Shown here: one piece after another, positions 34,917 through 45,189 of the stretch
Layout: every line of letters starts with the position of its first letter
How positions within the stretch are numbered: the stretch's first letter is position 1
From: Parascedosporium putredinis
Taxonomy: Eukaryota > Ascomycota > Sordariomycetes > Microascales > Microascaceae
Direction: 5' to 3'
Assembly (NCBI GenBank): GCA_949357655.1
Contig: CASHTG010000003.1
Span: 868,001 to 932,000 of the forward strand
Length of the DNA stretch: 64,000 nt
Program-made: the position numbers and the translations under genes
The notes under the pieces: generated by a model
Told to the model about the DNA's origin: nothing
The model's input: only the letters and a program-made list of their open reading frames with translations
Database searches by the model: none

Positions 34917-35846
34917 TCATGATGCCGTAGAATATGGTGGGGAGGATGAAATTCCCGTGTCTTGCCCTCTCTAGAATGACAATGCTAAAGGGGAATGGAT
35001 GAGAGGTTTTTGTTCTTGTTGTTGTATCGATAGTCTATGGAGCCTAGGAGCTCGAAGTAAACCTATGAAACACGAATTATCACGACGTTTTGAAGCTTCA
35101 TGCTCTTGCTCTCTCTCTTGAATAGAACTTTCATACCCTGCCTACGGCAAGATACAAGCTTGCGACACATGATTTTCCCCATTCTCGAGTAATGCTTCGA
35201 CTACTATCCTAGCATGCGAGTTAAGCTCATCGATTCTCTTAAAATGGGTGCTATTCTACGTTTTTGCTCCCCGTCTTGTTCCAAAAATAAGGAGCGCATG
35301 CGACAGTCGTGAGGTAACGAAGCGAACAAAAATTACCCCGCCATTGAGGTATCTTTGTACCTCTTACCACCACTTTCCTGATTCCGACTGCGGGGCACCT
35401 TCTGTGTGGTGGTTTCCTCCCACGGCCCCGCGATAGATCGTGGGCCAAGATTGCCATTGGAGACCAGAAACTTAGCTCTTTGACTATCATCATTTTTTTC
35501 CAACTCTTCCCCATTGCGTTTTGTCTCTCTTGCTCTTCTTTTTGATACCTTTGTTCTTCAAAGATAATACCAAGCTCTATATCCTCCATTCGAAAGCTTC
35601 CCAAAACCCACGCGACCCTCTTTCTTTCGACTCGAGACTAGGACGAGAAAACCAATTTTCACCTATCGACCCACCCCGCCGACCCGTGTCCATCTGTGCC
35701 CCGCGTCTTGGATCATCTCCGATTTCACGGTCCAGGAGCTTCCTCCTCCTTGAATATCACGACAGCTACCGTAAACCGGCATCTTCCCACCTTCGGCCCC
35801 CTTCGTTTTCCTCCTCAACCACCTTTATACATCACACACCTTCACC
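34917..35846. other. Intergenic
   Basis: 3' flank of the I78 gene and the C/T-rich promoter and leader of the TMA20 gene. An in-phase open stretch from 35521 is leader read-through, not a separate protein. Confidence 0.45.
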
Positions 35847-36668
35847 ATGTTTAAGAAAGAGTAAGCAACTCAGAAACCCCTCCCCAAGCTCCAAACCACC
35901 GACCCATCGCCTCCTTTCTCTTCGACCCCATGTCCTCCCTATCCAACAACCCGAAGAGACAACTGTCTCTCTCTCTCTCTCTATTATATATATATACATA
36001 TCCCACCTCTCTCCCACCATCAAATCCCCAAACCAAGCTAACCATCCGGGCACCCACGCCCCTCTCCCACCACCCAGCATCACCCCCGGCACCAAATCCA
36101 AGCTCAAGTCCTCGGTCCAGCGCGGCATCCGCCAGAGCGTCCTCACCACCTTCCCCCTCCTCACCCCGCACATCGACGCCGTCCTCCCCAAAAAGGCCGA
36201 CCTCACCTCCATCAAGCTCCCCGACCGCGCCATCCTCTACGCCGTCGACGGCGTCCCCTCTTCTTCCAGCCCGACGGCTCCGCGGGGCCCATCGTCCCCC
36301 ACCTCCGCCTCGTCCACCGCTACCCCACCGCCTTCCCCTCCATCCGCATCGATAGGGGCGCCGTCCGCTTCGTCCTCTCCGGCGCCACCCTCATGGCCCC
36401 CGGCCTCACCTCGGTCGGGGGCCGCCTTCCCGAGCCCAGGGACGGTCCGGCGCCCAACGGCGCGGCCGAGGGCGAGGTCGACGGCCACTGGAGCAGGGAG
36501 CTGGCCAAGGGCGAGGTTGTCGTCGTCATGGCCGAGGGGAAGACGGAAGCTTGCGCTGTCGGCATCTTGGTCGAGGGTACCGAAGGCGTCAAGGAAAAGA
36601 AGAAGGGCCCCGTTATTGAAGAGGCGCATTACCTCGGAGATGGCTTGTGGAACATAAACTTGGATTGA
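35847..36668 (+). CDS. TMA20: Translation machinery-associated protein 20 (MCT-1)
   Basis: TMA20/MCT-1 works with TMA22/DENR to recycle 40S subunits and release deacylated tRNA after termination. Exon 1 (35847-35860) codes MFKK plus part of Asp; the intron 35861-36077 (217 bp) contains a CT and TA microsatellite and an AGCTAACC branch; exon 2 is 36078-36668. The start MFKKD with the following SSVQRGIRQ, then the PUA domain (FVLSGATLMAPGLTSVG, then VVVVMAEGKTEACAVGIL) and the end HYLGDGLWNINLD are typical. A Gly/Pro/Ala-rich insert at about residues 120-145 is longer than in animals. One C is missing in the CCCC run 36255-36258. Repaired length is 201 residues. Confidence 0.9.
35962..35999 (+). 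repeat. CT and TA microsatellite in TMA20 intron
   Basis: A (TC)n run followed by TATATATATA lies inside the intron of the TMA20 gene. It is non-coding. Confidence 0.7.
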
Positions 36669-37318
36669 ATGGGATCATCTCTTTCTAGGGGGCTTTTTTA
36701 CTAGGGATTCTCACGAAATTATGTCGAGTCATCATTACCGGGGCACGAGGTTGTACGGATCGCACCTGGCTCTGTTGTTGTATAGTCTCTTCACCAGCGT
36801 TTGGCCATAAAACATGAAAACAATGAAATTCTCTTCCACGACAGGTTAGCGATGTAGGAGCCTGGCCATATGTTTGTCTCTCTTCGCTGCTCTTGACCAG
36901 CTTACCGCTACGAGTGTTTGCATTTTAGTGGGAACCCTCCAGACTTTACTTGCACTTCTTGATTGAAAAGCTACGCGCTTAGTTATCTAGCCTGCTTTGG
37001 GGGAGACATAAAAACTAGAGTAGGGCGGGATATCCCACCGGGTATCATCAACGATACTAAGAAAAGAAACGCCTGATCCCGAGCCTCATAAAGGGGCGGC
37101 CTTGACGGTCCGCCACGGATACACCCCAGAATTTGAGTGGAGAAGGGGAAAAAACAAAGGAAAGTAAAATAGCGCAGACATGCTCAAGATGAGAGACATC
37201 GACTTCTAGAACGTGTCTGTCGTGTGCGATAGCATGGCAGGACAGAAATGTCCATGTACCAAAGCCGTGGTAGAGGGTGGGCGTGAGCCCGGTTTGTGAA
37301 GCATAAGATCTCTGCGGC
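36669..37318. other. Intergenic, convergent 3' ends
   Basis: 650 bp between the convergent TMA20 and Cys-rich genes. No open frame or structured element of note is visible. Confidence 0.5.
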
Positions 37319-39608
37319 TTAATCGTAAATGTCGTTCATTGGGTCTTCCTCCTCTTCAGACTTTTGAACAGGAGGCTGAGGGAGAGGTCTACCGAAAGTG
37401 GGTGCAAGATGAGCCGGCAAGTAACTAGCAGGTCCACGACCAACATTAAGTGCATCGTAGCCAATCATCCCGGCTGAAGGACCCGACTCCTCCGCAGAGG
37501 CCCCGTTCTTAATCGAGCTGGGTTCTCCGTTGGTGTTTTGCCCGCTTTCCTTAGGAGCCGAGGGAGCAGAACGGTTGCTGGGGTCGGACGTATCGCCGTG
37601 GTTGACGAAAAGGCGGCGGACTACTGTGCCGGCAGAGCTGCTCGACGTGGAGGAATATGAGCTTAACTCCTCAGAAGTGTCATCCTCATCTTCTTCAGGA
37701 ATGGGAACCACCTCCTGAGCCATGCGATTGAGGAGCACTCTGTGGCGTCTAGCCGCGCGGTTGGGGCGTGCGTAGGGATCCTCTTCCTCTCCTTGCTCTA
37801 GCTGTGGACCGCTCCTGATTTCGAAATTGGGCTTGGGGATAGGCAACATTTTGGGAGCCTTTACCTGAGGCGAAGCCCTCTCTCCGGAATCCGGAGTACG
37901 GCCTTGGACGGCTTCTCTTTCCGCCTTCTCACGCTGTTCGGCTTCATGTCCGGCCTCGATTTCCTCAAGCTCGGCTTTGGTGATTATGCGGGGATGCCGA
38001 CGTAGACACGAGGCCTCTCAGCCTCCCGTTCATAGATGGCCTCGCGGTCTTTGCTATACTTTTTCCACTCTCCTGAGTTTTGCCATTCGACCCGCTGATC
38101 GCGACATTTGTCACAGCCAACCGTTCGGGGAGGCTGACGGAGGGCTGGGGTAAGAGATGAACCGCAACAGCATTTTCCCAAGCAGCAGGAGCAGCTTCCG
38201 CAAGCACCACATGCATAGCATGAACTCTGGCGATCGTCGGACCCGGTGGGTGGGTTCCGACAGCAGCAGTCGAACTCGCAGCAGTCACACTCATGGCACG
38301 GTCCGGTGGCGACGCAGGTCGAACACGACTCGCAGGATGAGCAGTAACACCTAGCTTTGTAGATGCAGTGGTTGCAAGGACCTGTATCATTGACTTAGCA
38401 TTACCCATCATTTTTGAATGCTTGGGGCCAAAGGCTGCTAGTAGTGGGCTGTTACTTACTGTGGGGAGGAGGAGGAAGATCATGGATGGTGACTGGGTAT
38501 GAGGTAAAGCCAATGGCAACTTGGCCTCCCTTGACCAAGCGATCAATTTCCGGATGAACAGACAGAGCCTAACAGTATCCATCCGCTTCATTTAGTATTG
38601 AAAAAGCAGACTATGGGGAGGGCAAGCCAAAATATTGGACAGGGCTCAACTCACGTAACGCTGCAAGTCAACGATCCTGGCCAAGTCGTACTCCTTTCAA
38701 AAGCAACCCGCCATTCATAAGACATCCACCAGTTGGTCGAAATCTTTCTTTCTCCGCCGCCATTCGGCGCGCTATTATAATCAAATGCGGGTTGGGGAGG
38801 AGTCACCGTGATCATCCCAGGCTGGTTAAGCGTCACTGATCCGAGTTGCGGCAGAGTGATATGGGGAGGGACAGCGGGAAGCTGCCTTCCATCCCAGCCA
38901 TGGCTTGTTGATTGAGCATAGCGATGGGCCATCGCAGCTTGTCTCAGTAAAAGCTCCCGAAGAGCGTCGTCTATGGGTTCACCTGGCTTGGGGGTATGAT
39001 GCTAAAGACGGGGCCGTTGGGTGTGTTGGTAAGCTTCAGACTAACCTCGATGCCTTCGTTCGAAAGCTCTGGAGGGGGCTAGGGTTGTGTTCGAACTGGC
39101 TGGATGGAGGGTTAGAAACGGTGGGAGGATTTCTGGGCGTGCCTTCCTGCGAGAGTTGGTCCAGAGCCAAACTTTTCTTTGAGGTTGGCTTGGTCGCCGA
39201 CACGTGTTTGAGGCCGGACTCGCCATTTTCATCTGCCTCTGATCCTGTGTGAGCGGGGACCCCGCCGGCCTCATCGCCTCCCTTGTTTTTGGGTCGAAGT
39301 TGAGCAGCATAATATTCCTCTATGGATCTCTGTGCTTCGATGGCTTTGCGGAGGAGCACGGCTGACTTCGCTGCACTAGAAGAGGTGATGGCAGCTGCTT
39401 CGCCGAGATCGGACTGGGGGCCACTAGGTTTCGTACCGCTACCACTGCCATCCTCGCTCTTGGATGCAAGGCGATTCTCGAGTTCAGCCTCTCTAGCCGT
39501 AATAGTAGTCAAGCCGTCGTTTGGCTTGGCCTGGTAAACTACGACGGCGAGCTCAGCATCAGCGGGTCGCGATGTTTCATCGTTCTCGCGGTCTTCGCTG
39601 TTCGCCAT
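37319..39608 (-). CDS. Cysteine-rich orphan protein
   Basis: Function unknown. Exons (minus): 39608-38655, 38568-38460 and 38381-37319, with introns of 86 and 78 bp. Restoring four single bases (C/G runs at 39074-39078, 38990-38994, 38693 and 37990-37993) gives about 709 residues. Order: an acidic, Ser-rich N-terminus with a helical stretch AVLLRKAIEAQRSIEEYYAA; a conserved-looking middle (STNWWMSYEWRVAFE, then YALSVHPEIDRLVKGGQVAI); a Cys-dense region with about 25 Cys in 105 residues in CxC, CC, CCC and CxxC spacings; a charged linker (KAELEEIEAGHEAEQREKAE); and a disordered C-terminus ending EEEEDPMNDIYD. There is no signal peptide, so the Cys are likely metal ligands rather than disulfides. 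The spacing is not RING, LIM or PHD. ATG 39608 is the first in frame. Confidence 0.7.
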
Positions 39609-40165
39609 GGCAAAGATATCGCTCGGGTATCGATGACTTTGAAAATAAAATAAAGGCGCTCTAGGGAGTAAGAAGCTGATCAATAAATATCTTTTTGGGT
39701 TCCTTTACCTGGGCATCAGGGAAAGGTGTGATGAAAGGGTGTTTTGTTCAGATGGAATTTCAGATTAGAGCACATCAAGATGGTGGAAGGAAAGGAGGAA
39801 AGGAAACACTGGTAGATATTATACATAGAGATATGTTATGGTGAGCCATAGGGCGAAGTTATGGATATGAAGCTAAGGATGGGCTCGCGATGATAGATTT
39901 GGTGGATGAGGAGAAGGGTGATTAAGATGGCCAGTATCAAAAGGTCAAGTTACAGTATCAATTCACTAGAAACTAGAGTGGCTTGGGATGGAAGGTGCAA
40001 TGGAGGTCGGTGTTGGGAATACAAACAGGCCAGGAGCTATGGACATATGTGGGAATAAAAGAGTAAGAAAAGAGAACCCGATGAGGTCGACGAAAGAATA
40101 TGACCGCCGCTCAAGGTCGGTTGACGAACTTGTGTTCAAAAGGAGAGGTTAGCCTTCCTCCGACC
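39609..40165. other. Intergenic
   Basis: Upstream region of the Cys-rich gene and 3' flank of the NTase-like gene, both on the minus strand. A/G-rich; no supported gene. Confidence 0.45.
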
Positions 40166-41521
40166 TTAGTTGCTAGCATCCACGCCCTGCGGGTTATCCC
40201 CAAGCTCTCGCTTTCTCTTCTTCTCCTCCAGAAGCTTGTCGTATTTGGCATTATTCCGAGCCATAGCTGCATCACCGACAATTTCGTTCTGCGTCTGGAC
40301 GAACTCACGGATCCAATCCATATCGAAAAAGCCTTCCTCATCCCTGAAGGGCTTTCCGGGTACGATGCCGTACGAAGTGTCGTCTTCGAGGATGATCCGC
40401 TTGAGCCCCTTTAGCATGCACCCTCTGTAAGTGGTATTCATGTCCTCATAACCTGGAAGGGCCTGGAAGTAGCCCTTGATAAGCTTGTTCCAGATATCTA
40501 GCCTTTGGCGTTCTATCAGGTAATCCCTGCGTCTCTGGTTATATTCTGCTTCGACGGGGAACCGGGCGAAGACGCCAGCCTTGACTGCGTCTCGAGTATA
40601 CCTCTTCTCGAGGAACCTTCCCTCAGCCCGGCACCGCGGAATAAAATCCTCGATCCAGCCGCGATAACATGGCCGTGTGTTCATACGGCGCCGGTCGTTG
40701 GCCTTGAGTCGTTTACGGTCTTCGGCGATGGCCTGTTGGACAGCGGAGGAGGGCCCAGGCGCATTCTCGTCCTGCTTGTCATCCGTAGCCTCGGAGGGGA
40801 GAGGACGAACCCAAAATAAGGGGCAGGTTGCGGCGTACTCGTACAAATCGTCCAGCGAGTTAAACGGCTCCTCCCAGTAACCATCAACCTCCAAGCCGAG
40901 AACGCTCAGTACTACCATAGGGTCTTCCGAGATCTTGATCTTTGCGAGATTGCGATTCATCTCCTCAACCTCAGGAACCCGAATTGAGAGAGCGGTCTCG
41001 TCAATGGCGAGGCCAAAATAGCGAATCATGGAGCCGAGAATGTTCCAGAGATCCCCGTGAGCGTGCTTGAACAACACCCACTGGAATGCTTGAAGAGAAG
41101 GAGAGATGGCTACATCTACCTGGATGAAGCGAGGTGGGCTTCCCTCTACCTTTGCAACATCCTCAAACTCCTCGGGCCAAGGCAGGGCGTAGTGTGCTCC
41201 TCGGTCATGCTTTTCTCGTATCATCCGCGAGGCACCCAGAGCTTTCATTATCTCCTCAAGTGGCCCGATTGGCTCTGAACCATGGCCACTGGGGTTCTGA
41301 TACTGGGAGGGAATCCCAAAGATTTCCTGTCGGCTCCATGTGACGAGGATATCGACATCCCCGAAGTCCTTCTTCGCTGGCCCATCAATGGGAGAAGCGA
41401 CGCAGACGTAAATGTTTCTTAGTGCTCGGTGGCAACGATCCTTTACGTGACTGTATACTTTGGCTGGCATCCGAGGTGTGTAGAGTGGCTCAGGGCCGGA
41501 CGAAAATATGGAACCGCCCAT
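40166..41521 (-). CDS. Nucleotidyltransferase-like orphan
   Basis: An intact uninterrupted frame of at least 451 residues. Near residues 40-60 the segment ending FGDVDILVTW gives a Gly-Asp-x-Asp pair with hydrophobic neighbours, about 11 residues after a Ser (VCVASPIDG). A third acidic site follows at FIQVDVAIS. Together these resemble the hG[GS]..DxD..D signature of the pol beta-like nucleotidyltransferase fold, and the C-terminal half could be a helical core. I know no named family and no activity is implied by sequence alone. The in-frame open region extends past ATG 41521 to a possible acceptor TTTTCCTAG at about 41633, so an upstream coding exon is likely and the start is uncertain. Unlike many neighbours it needs no frame repair. 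The C-terminus is Lys/Glu-rich (KLLEEKKRKRELGD). Confidence 0.7.
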   Translation of the reverse strand: MGGSIFSSGPEPLYTPRMPAKVYSHVKDRCHRALRNIYVCVASPIDGPAKKDFGDVDILVTWSRQEIFGIPSQYQNPSGHGSEPIGPLEEIMKALGASRMIREKHDRGAHYALPWPEEFEDVAKVEGSPPRFIQVDVAISPSLQAFQWVLFKHAHGDLWNILGSMIRYFGLAIDETALSIRVPEVEEMNRNLAKIKISEDPMVVLSVLGLEVDGYWEEPFNSLDDLYEYAATCPLFWVRPLPSEATDDKQDENAPGPSSAVQQAIAEDRKRLKANDRRRMNTRPCYRGWIEDFIPRCRAEGRFLEKRYTRDAVKAGVFARFPVEAEYNQRRRDYLIERQRLDIWNKLIKGYFQALPGYEDMNTTYRGCMLKGLKRIILEDDTSYGIVPGKPFRDEEGFFDMDWIREFVQTQNEIVGDAAMARNNAKYDKLLEEKKRKRELGDNPQGVDASN

Positions 41522-42511
41522 GATGTACTGGCCCAATTCAACGATATTCCTATCCTCCCTTGCTCTGTTGTCCCTGAACACTCCTGCTGGATGCCGGAAA
41601 GGTGTCTTTTGAGTGTTTAGACCAGGCGAGAACTAGGAAAACACAACAGGGGGCCTTTTGTTGGTTTTGATGTGGTGGCGACAGTGTATAGACCTTTGAG
41701 GTAGTCCTTAGTAGAGATTAGTGAAGAGAAATCTATGCAACGCCTCGCTCATGAAGTTCACTTCCATTGAGGTTCAGATCTAGTCAAGCGGAGACTCAAT
41801 TTAGAAGACTAGGCCAGCAAGAAGAACGAATAGTTAAATATGGGATGTTACGAGGAAGATCTAGAACAAGCCAAATTATATAAAGGGATATTGGGAATGC
41901 CCCCTGGAGCCTATTGAGTTTCTTTGAGAAATAGATGACTGGAGTTGGCCGGGGTGAGTCAAGCAGAGGCTGAGCTTAGCCCATTCCATAAAAGAACCAG
42001 GCTGGTTCGTGGAGGATCGACACACCTATGAATCACGATTGCAAAAACAAACGATTCCGAATTGCAAGGCTTAATAGATCAATGTAGCTGGTTAAAAGGA
42101 AGGCGCGAGGGATGAAGTGGAGTGAATGTGCCGGCGGCCGAGAGCCGTAGAGGGGCACAGAATTCGAATCGTCGAGGGCAAACAAGCGGACTCGGCCACG
42201 GCGACCACCACGTAAACCGTGCGAATCCTCCCGCTTCTCTCAGCTCGGTCGACTTCTCACCACCCCTTGCCTACTCAAAAGCCACCAAACTCGTGGCGTG
42301 CCCGATTTGTAGCGCCTGTTGCTCAAGGCCCTTTTCCTCGCTCTTTACCCTCCACCTCCAAATCTACGTCAATTTCTGTGGTGGCGGGACATTTCTCCAT
42401 TTTCTTTCGACAACCGCGCTCACTGCCATCTGAGACCGCCGAGGTTGCACACCCCGCACAAACACGAGGAACGGTTTCTCTGGAAGGAGAGGCGGTTTAT
42501 ATTGGGTCAAG
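41522..42511. promoter_or_regulatory. Divergent promoter region
   Basis: About 1 kb between the minus-strand NTase-like gene and the plus-strand DIM-5 gene, transcribed away from each other. It holds both promoters and probably a first exon of the NTase-like gene. No clear TATA box is seen. Confidence 0.45.
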
Positions 42512-43693
42512 ATGCCGCGACCGCCGACCATGGAGGACGACATGAGGAAGCACTTCTTCCGGCATGGAGATAGCGATCCGGTTAGAATGTACCATTGCGC
42601 CTGATGCGCGGCGTGTCTTGACTGTCTAAAAACAAGTTCTAATTTTCTATCCACAGAGTCTCTACACTGAGAAGCGCAATTGTCACCTGTGCCAGATTCG
42701 CAGCTTCCCCACCCATGAAGACTACCCTATCACCGTCATTAACGAGGTCGACGATGAGCCTCTTCCCTTTGATTTCCGCTTCATCAACGAGGTGGTCCTA
42801 GGTGAGGGTGTGGAGCCCGCCGAGGATAGTTTCCGAAGCGGCTGCGAATGCCGCAAAGACGAACTGTGTCAGTTTAGCGAATGCCAGTGCCTGGGCGACG
42901 TCGAGGACTCGGATTCGACTCGGACGGCCCCGCGAGGCAAAATCGCCGACTACAGGTCTACGCGTACCAGACCCGTGGCCAGAGAGCGGGCATGCTCAAC
43001 CCCGCATGCTCAAGAGGGAATGCCGCGCGCCCATCTACGAGTGCCATGATGGATGCGCCTGTAGCGAGGAGTGCCCGAACCGCGTTGTTGAACGCGGCCG
43101 CCGGGTGCCCTTGCAGATTTTTAGAACCAAGAACCGAGGATGGGGTAAGCACTTGAGTGGGCTCTGGTTCCCGAATATGCCCTATCTCTGTGGCTAACAT
43201 GTGCTCTCTTCTTCTCCTTTGCTAGAGTACGCTGTCCCCAGGATATCCAAAAGGCCAGTTCGTCGACGGGTACTTTGGCGAGGTGATCACAGCGGACGAG
43301 GCCGACGAGCGTAGAAGAGAGTCGGATTGCCCAGCGCAAAGATGTGTACCTCTTTGCCCTGGATAAGTTCAACGACCCAGACTCTCTCGACCCCCGACTT
43401 TCCCAGCCCGCCTTGCTCGTGGATGGCGAATTCATGTCCGGGCCTACGCGTTTCATCAACCACTCGTGCGAGCCTAACCTTCGCATCTATGCACGCGTGG
43501 GCGACCACGCAGACAAGCACCTCCACGACCTTGCCTTATTTGCCATTACTGACATCAAGAGGAATACGGAGCTCACGTTTGATTACATTGACGGTGTGGA
43601 AGAGGATGAAGACGATCTATCTAACCCTGAAAGGTTGAAAGAGATGGCCAAGTGCCTCTGCGGTAGTAAAAGTGTCGGGGATATCTGTGGTGA
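42512..43693 (+). CDS. dim-5: Histone H3K9 methyltransferase DIM-5 / KMT1
   Basis: This enzyme trimethylates Lys9 of histone H3, marking heterochromatin; in Neurospora it directs DNA methylation after RIP. Exon 1 is 42512-42580, then an intron to 42656; the second intron runs from about 43145 (GTAAGC) to 43225 (GCTAG). The order is pre-SET zinc cluster (GCECRKDELC, ECQCLGD, YECHDGCACSEECPN), SET core (FRTKNRGWG, GQFVDGYFGEVITADEADE, DVYLFALDKFNDPDSLDP, SGPTRFINHSCEPNL, LFAITDIKRNTELTFDY) and post-SET Cys (CLCGSKSCRGYLW). The catalytic NHSC and the Tyr of FDY are present. About seven frame repairs are needed, including the last one, which restores the post-SET Cys and the stop at 43693; without it the frame runs on to 43793. 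There is no chromodomain, as in Neurospora DIM-5. Confidence 0.9.
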
Positions 43694-45189
43694 ACAAAGA
43701 AATCACCTACGCATCAGGGCCTATTCACTCGGCCAGCCAGCGATTCCTCACTTCCCCACTTTCCCCATGATGGCTTTTCAAATCTTGGCGTGATGGTGGT
43801 CTGATAAGGGAATGGGCGATGCCACTGCTGTCACCAAACGGCCCTAGTGCCTTGGTGTGCCTGAACCAGGGGCACCTCCCGTGCCGGCCAGTCCTGGGCA
43901 AACGAACTGGCACCTAGTGCTGATTTAGGTCACTGCCAAACTTGGCCCTGAGACTTCTAATCCAATGAGGTTAGGCGTGTTTCGAAGATGGCCTGAGTGC
44001 TAGACACGACCAACATCAACGACTCCAGGATAAATCGTCCGGAAAGCAAGCTTCGATGAGAGAAGGATGACTTGGCCGAGGACGCGAATTTTATCTTCTC
44101 ACAAAACATGGGTCAGTTGCCGATAACCCTCACGCCCGGTGTTAGAGCGTCCGATGGATCATTAGAATTGTCGACAGCGTGGTGAGCTAGGCCAACATTC
44201 GTGGGATATTAATGGTGCTACCACGACTATGGAAGGAAATTGGGAACTTGACCGAGAGGCATTACAACCAATATAGCAATACAGATATAGGGAGGGCCAG
44301 CTGTGGTCTGAGAGAGAGGTCAACCTGGATGGAGATTCGGCCGATAGGCTGGGTCGGGGGCTTATTCCAAATTCAGGGTCCCGGGACGCCCTGAAAGCGC
44401 GAGGAGCGGAACCTGCCAAGGACAGCCGAAGTGACCTGTTCTGTGGACAGCGCCCACAAAAGCGCATCAATGATGGCAGATAATGGAACAGATAATGGAA
44501 CAGACACCGCCGTACCTTTATTTGGAGCTTGGGAGGATTTGACCTGGTGGCTGAATTGTCCGATATGAAACGACACTGTACAAAGTACTTTATCTCACTT
44601 TTATCTGTTGTTGACCACCTCTGCTCCGTGAAAAATACACAAAGGAGCTATGGCCACAGTGTCAACTATGCCACTTGGTGCCACTGGCCTCGATTCGTCC
44701 CAGCCTAGAATTTGCACAGATCCACCCTCGAATTGGCAGGAATCAAATTGAGAGGGACCTGTTGCGTTGGCCTGCCCACCCAATTGCGATTGGTGATAAT
44801 AATAGCGATTACCAGCTTATCCCAGCTTGGAGGGGGTCGTCATCATCAATAGAACAGAAGAAGCTCCGCATCCTACTCCCTTGAGCTTCGCGTCCTTCGC
44901 TTTAGCACCTTTTGTGTTCTGCTTCACCCTGCTTACGCATATCTGTCCGACTGGACACCCTTCCCCTAATTGAGACCGCGTGCGACATTCAACGGGGTCC
45001 AACCCTCCCTCCCTTCCTCTCGGAGCCCTGCCGCCCGTTATCTCGAGTCCCGCGCCCTCGTAGTCCACAAACGCTGCTCGGCCGCCTTACCCGACCTGCC
45101 TTGCCGCTCGTCCATTTGACACTGACCCGTCGTCTTACCCTTGGCTCGCGCTGAAGTACGAGGAGCCTGCCTCCTCCTTGATATTCCCG
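43694..45189. other. Intergenic, 1.5 kb
   Basis: DIM-5 3' flank and ChAPs promoter. Two tandem CAGATAATGGAA copies at 44477-44500. No supported gene; the best open frames (about 100 codons at 44162-44470, minus) have no domain. Confidence 0.45.

Noticed and set aside
36237..36629. 130-codon minus-strand frame
   Set aside because: Antisense of the TMA20 PUA domain.
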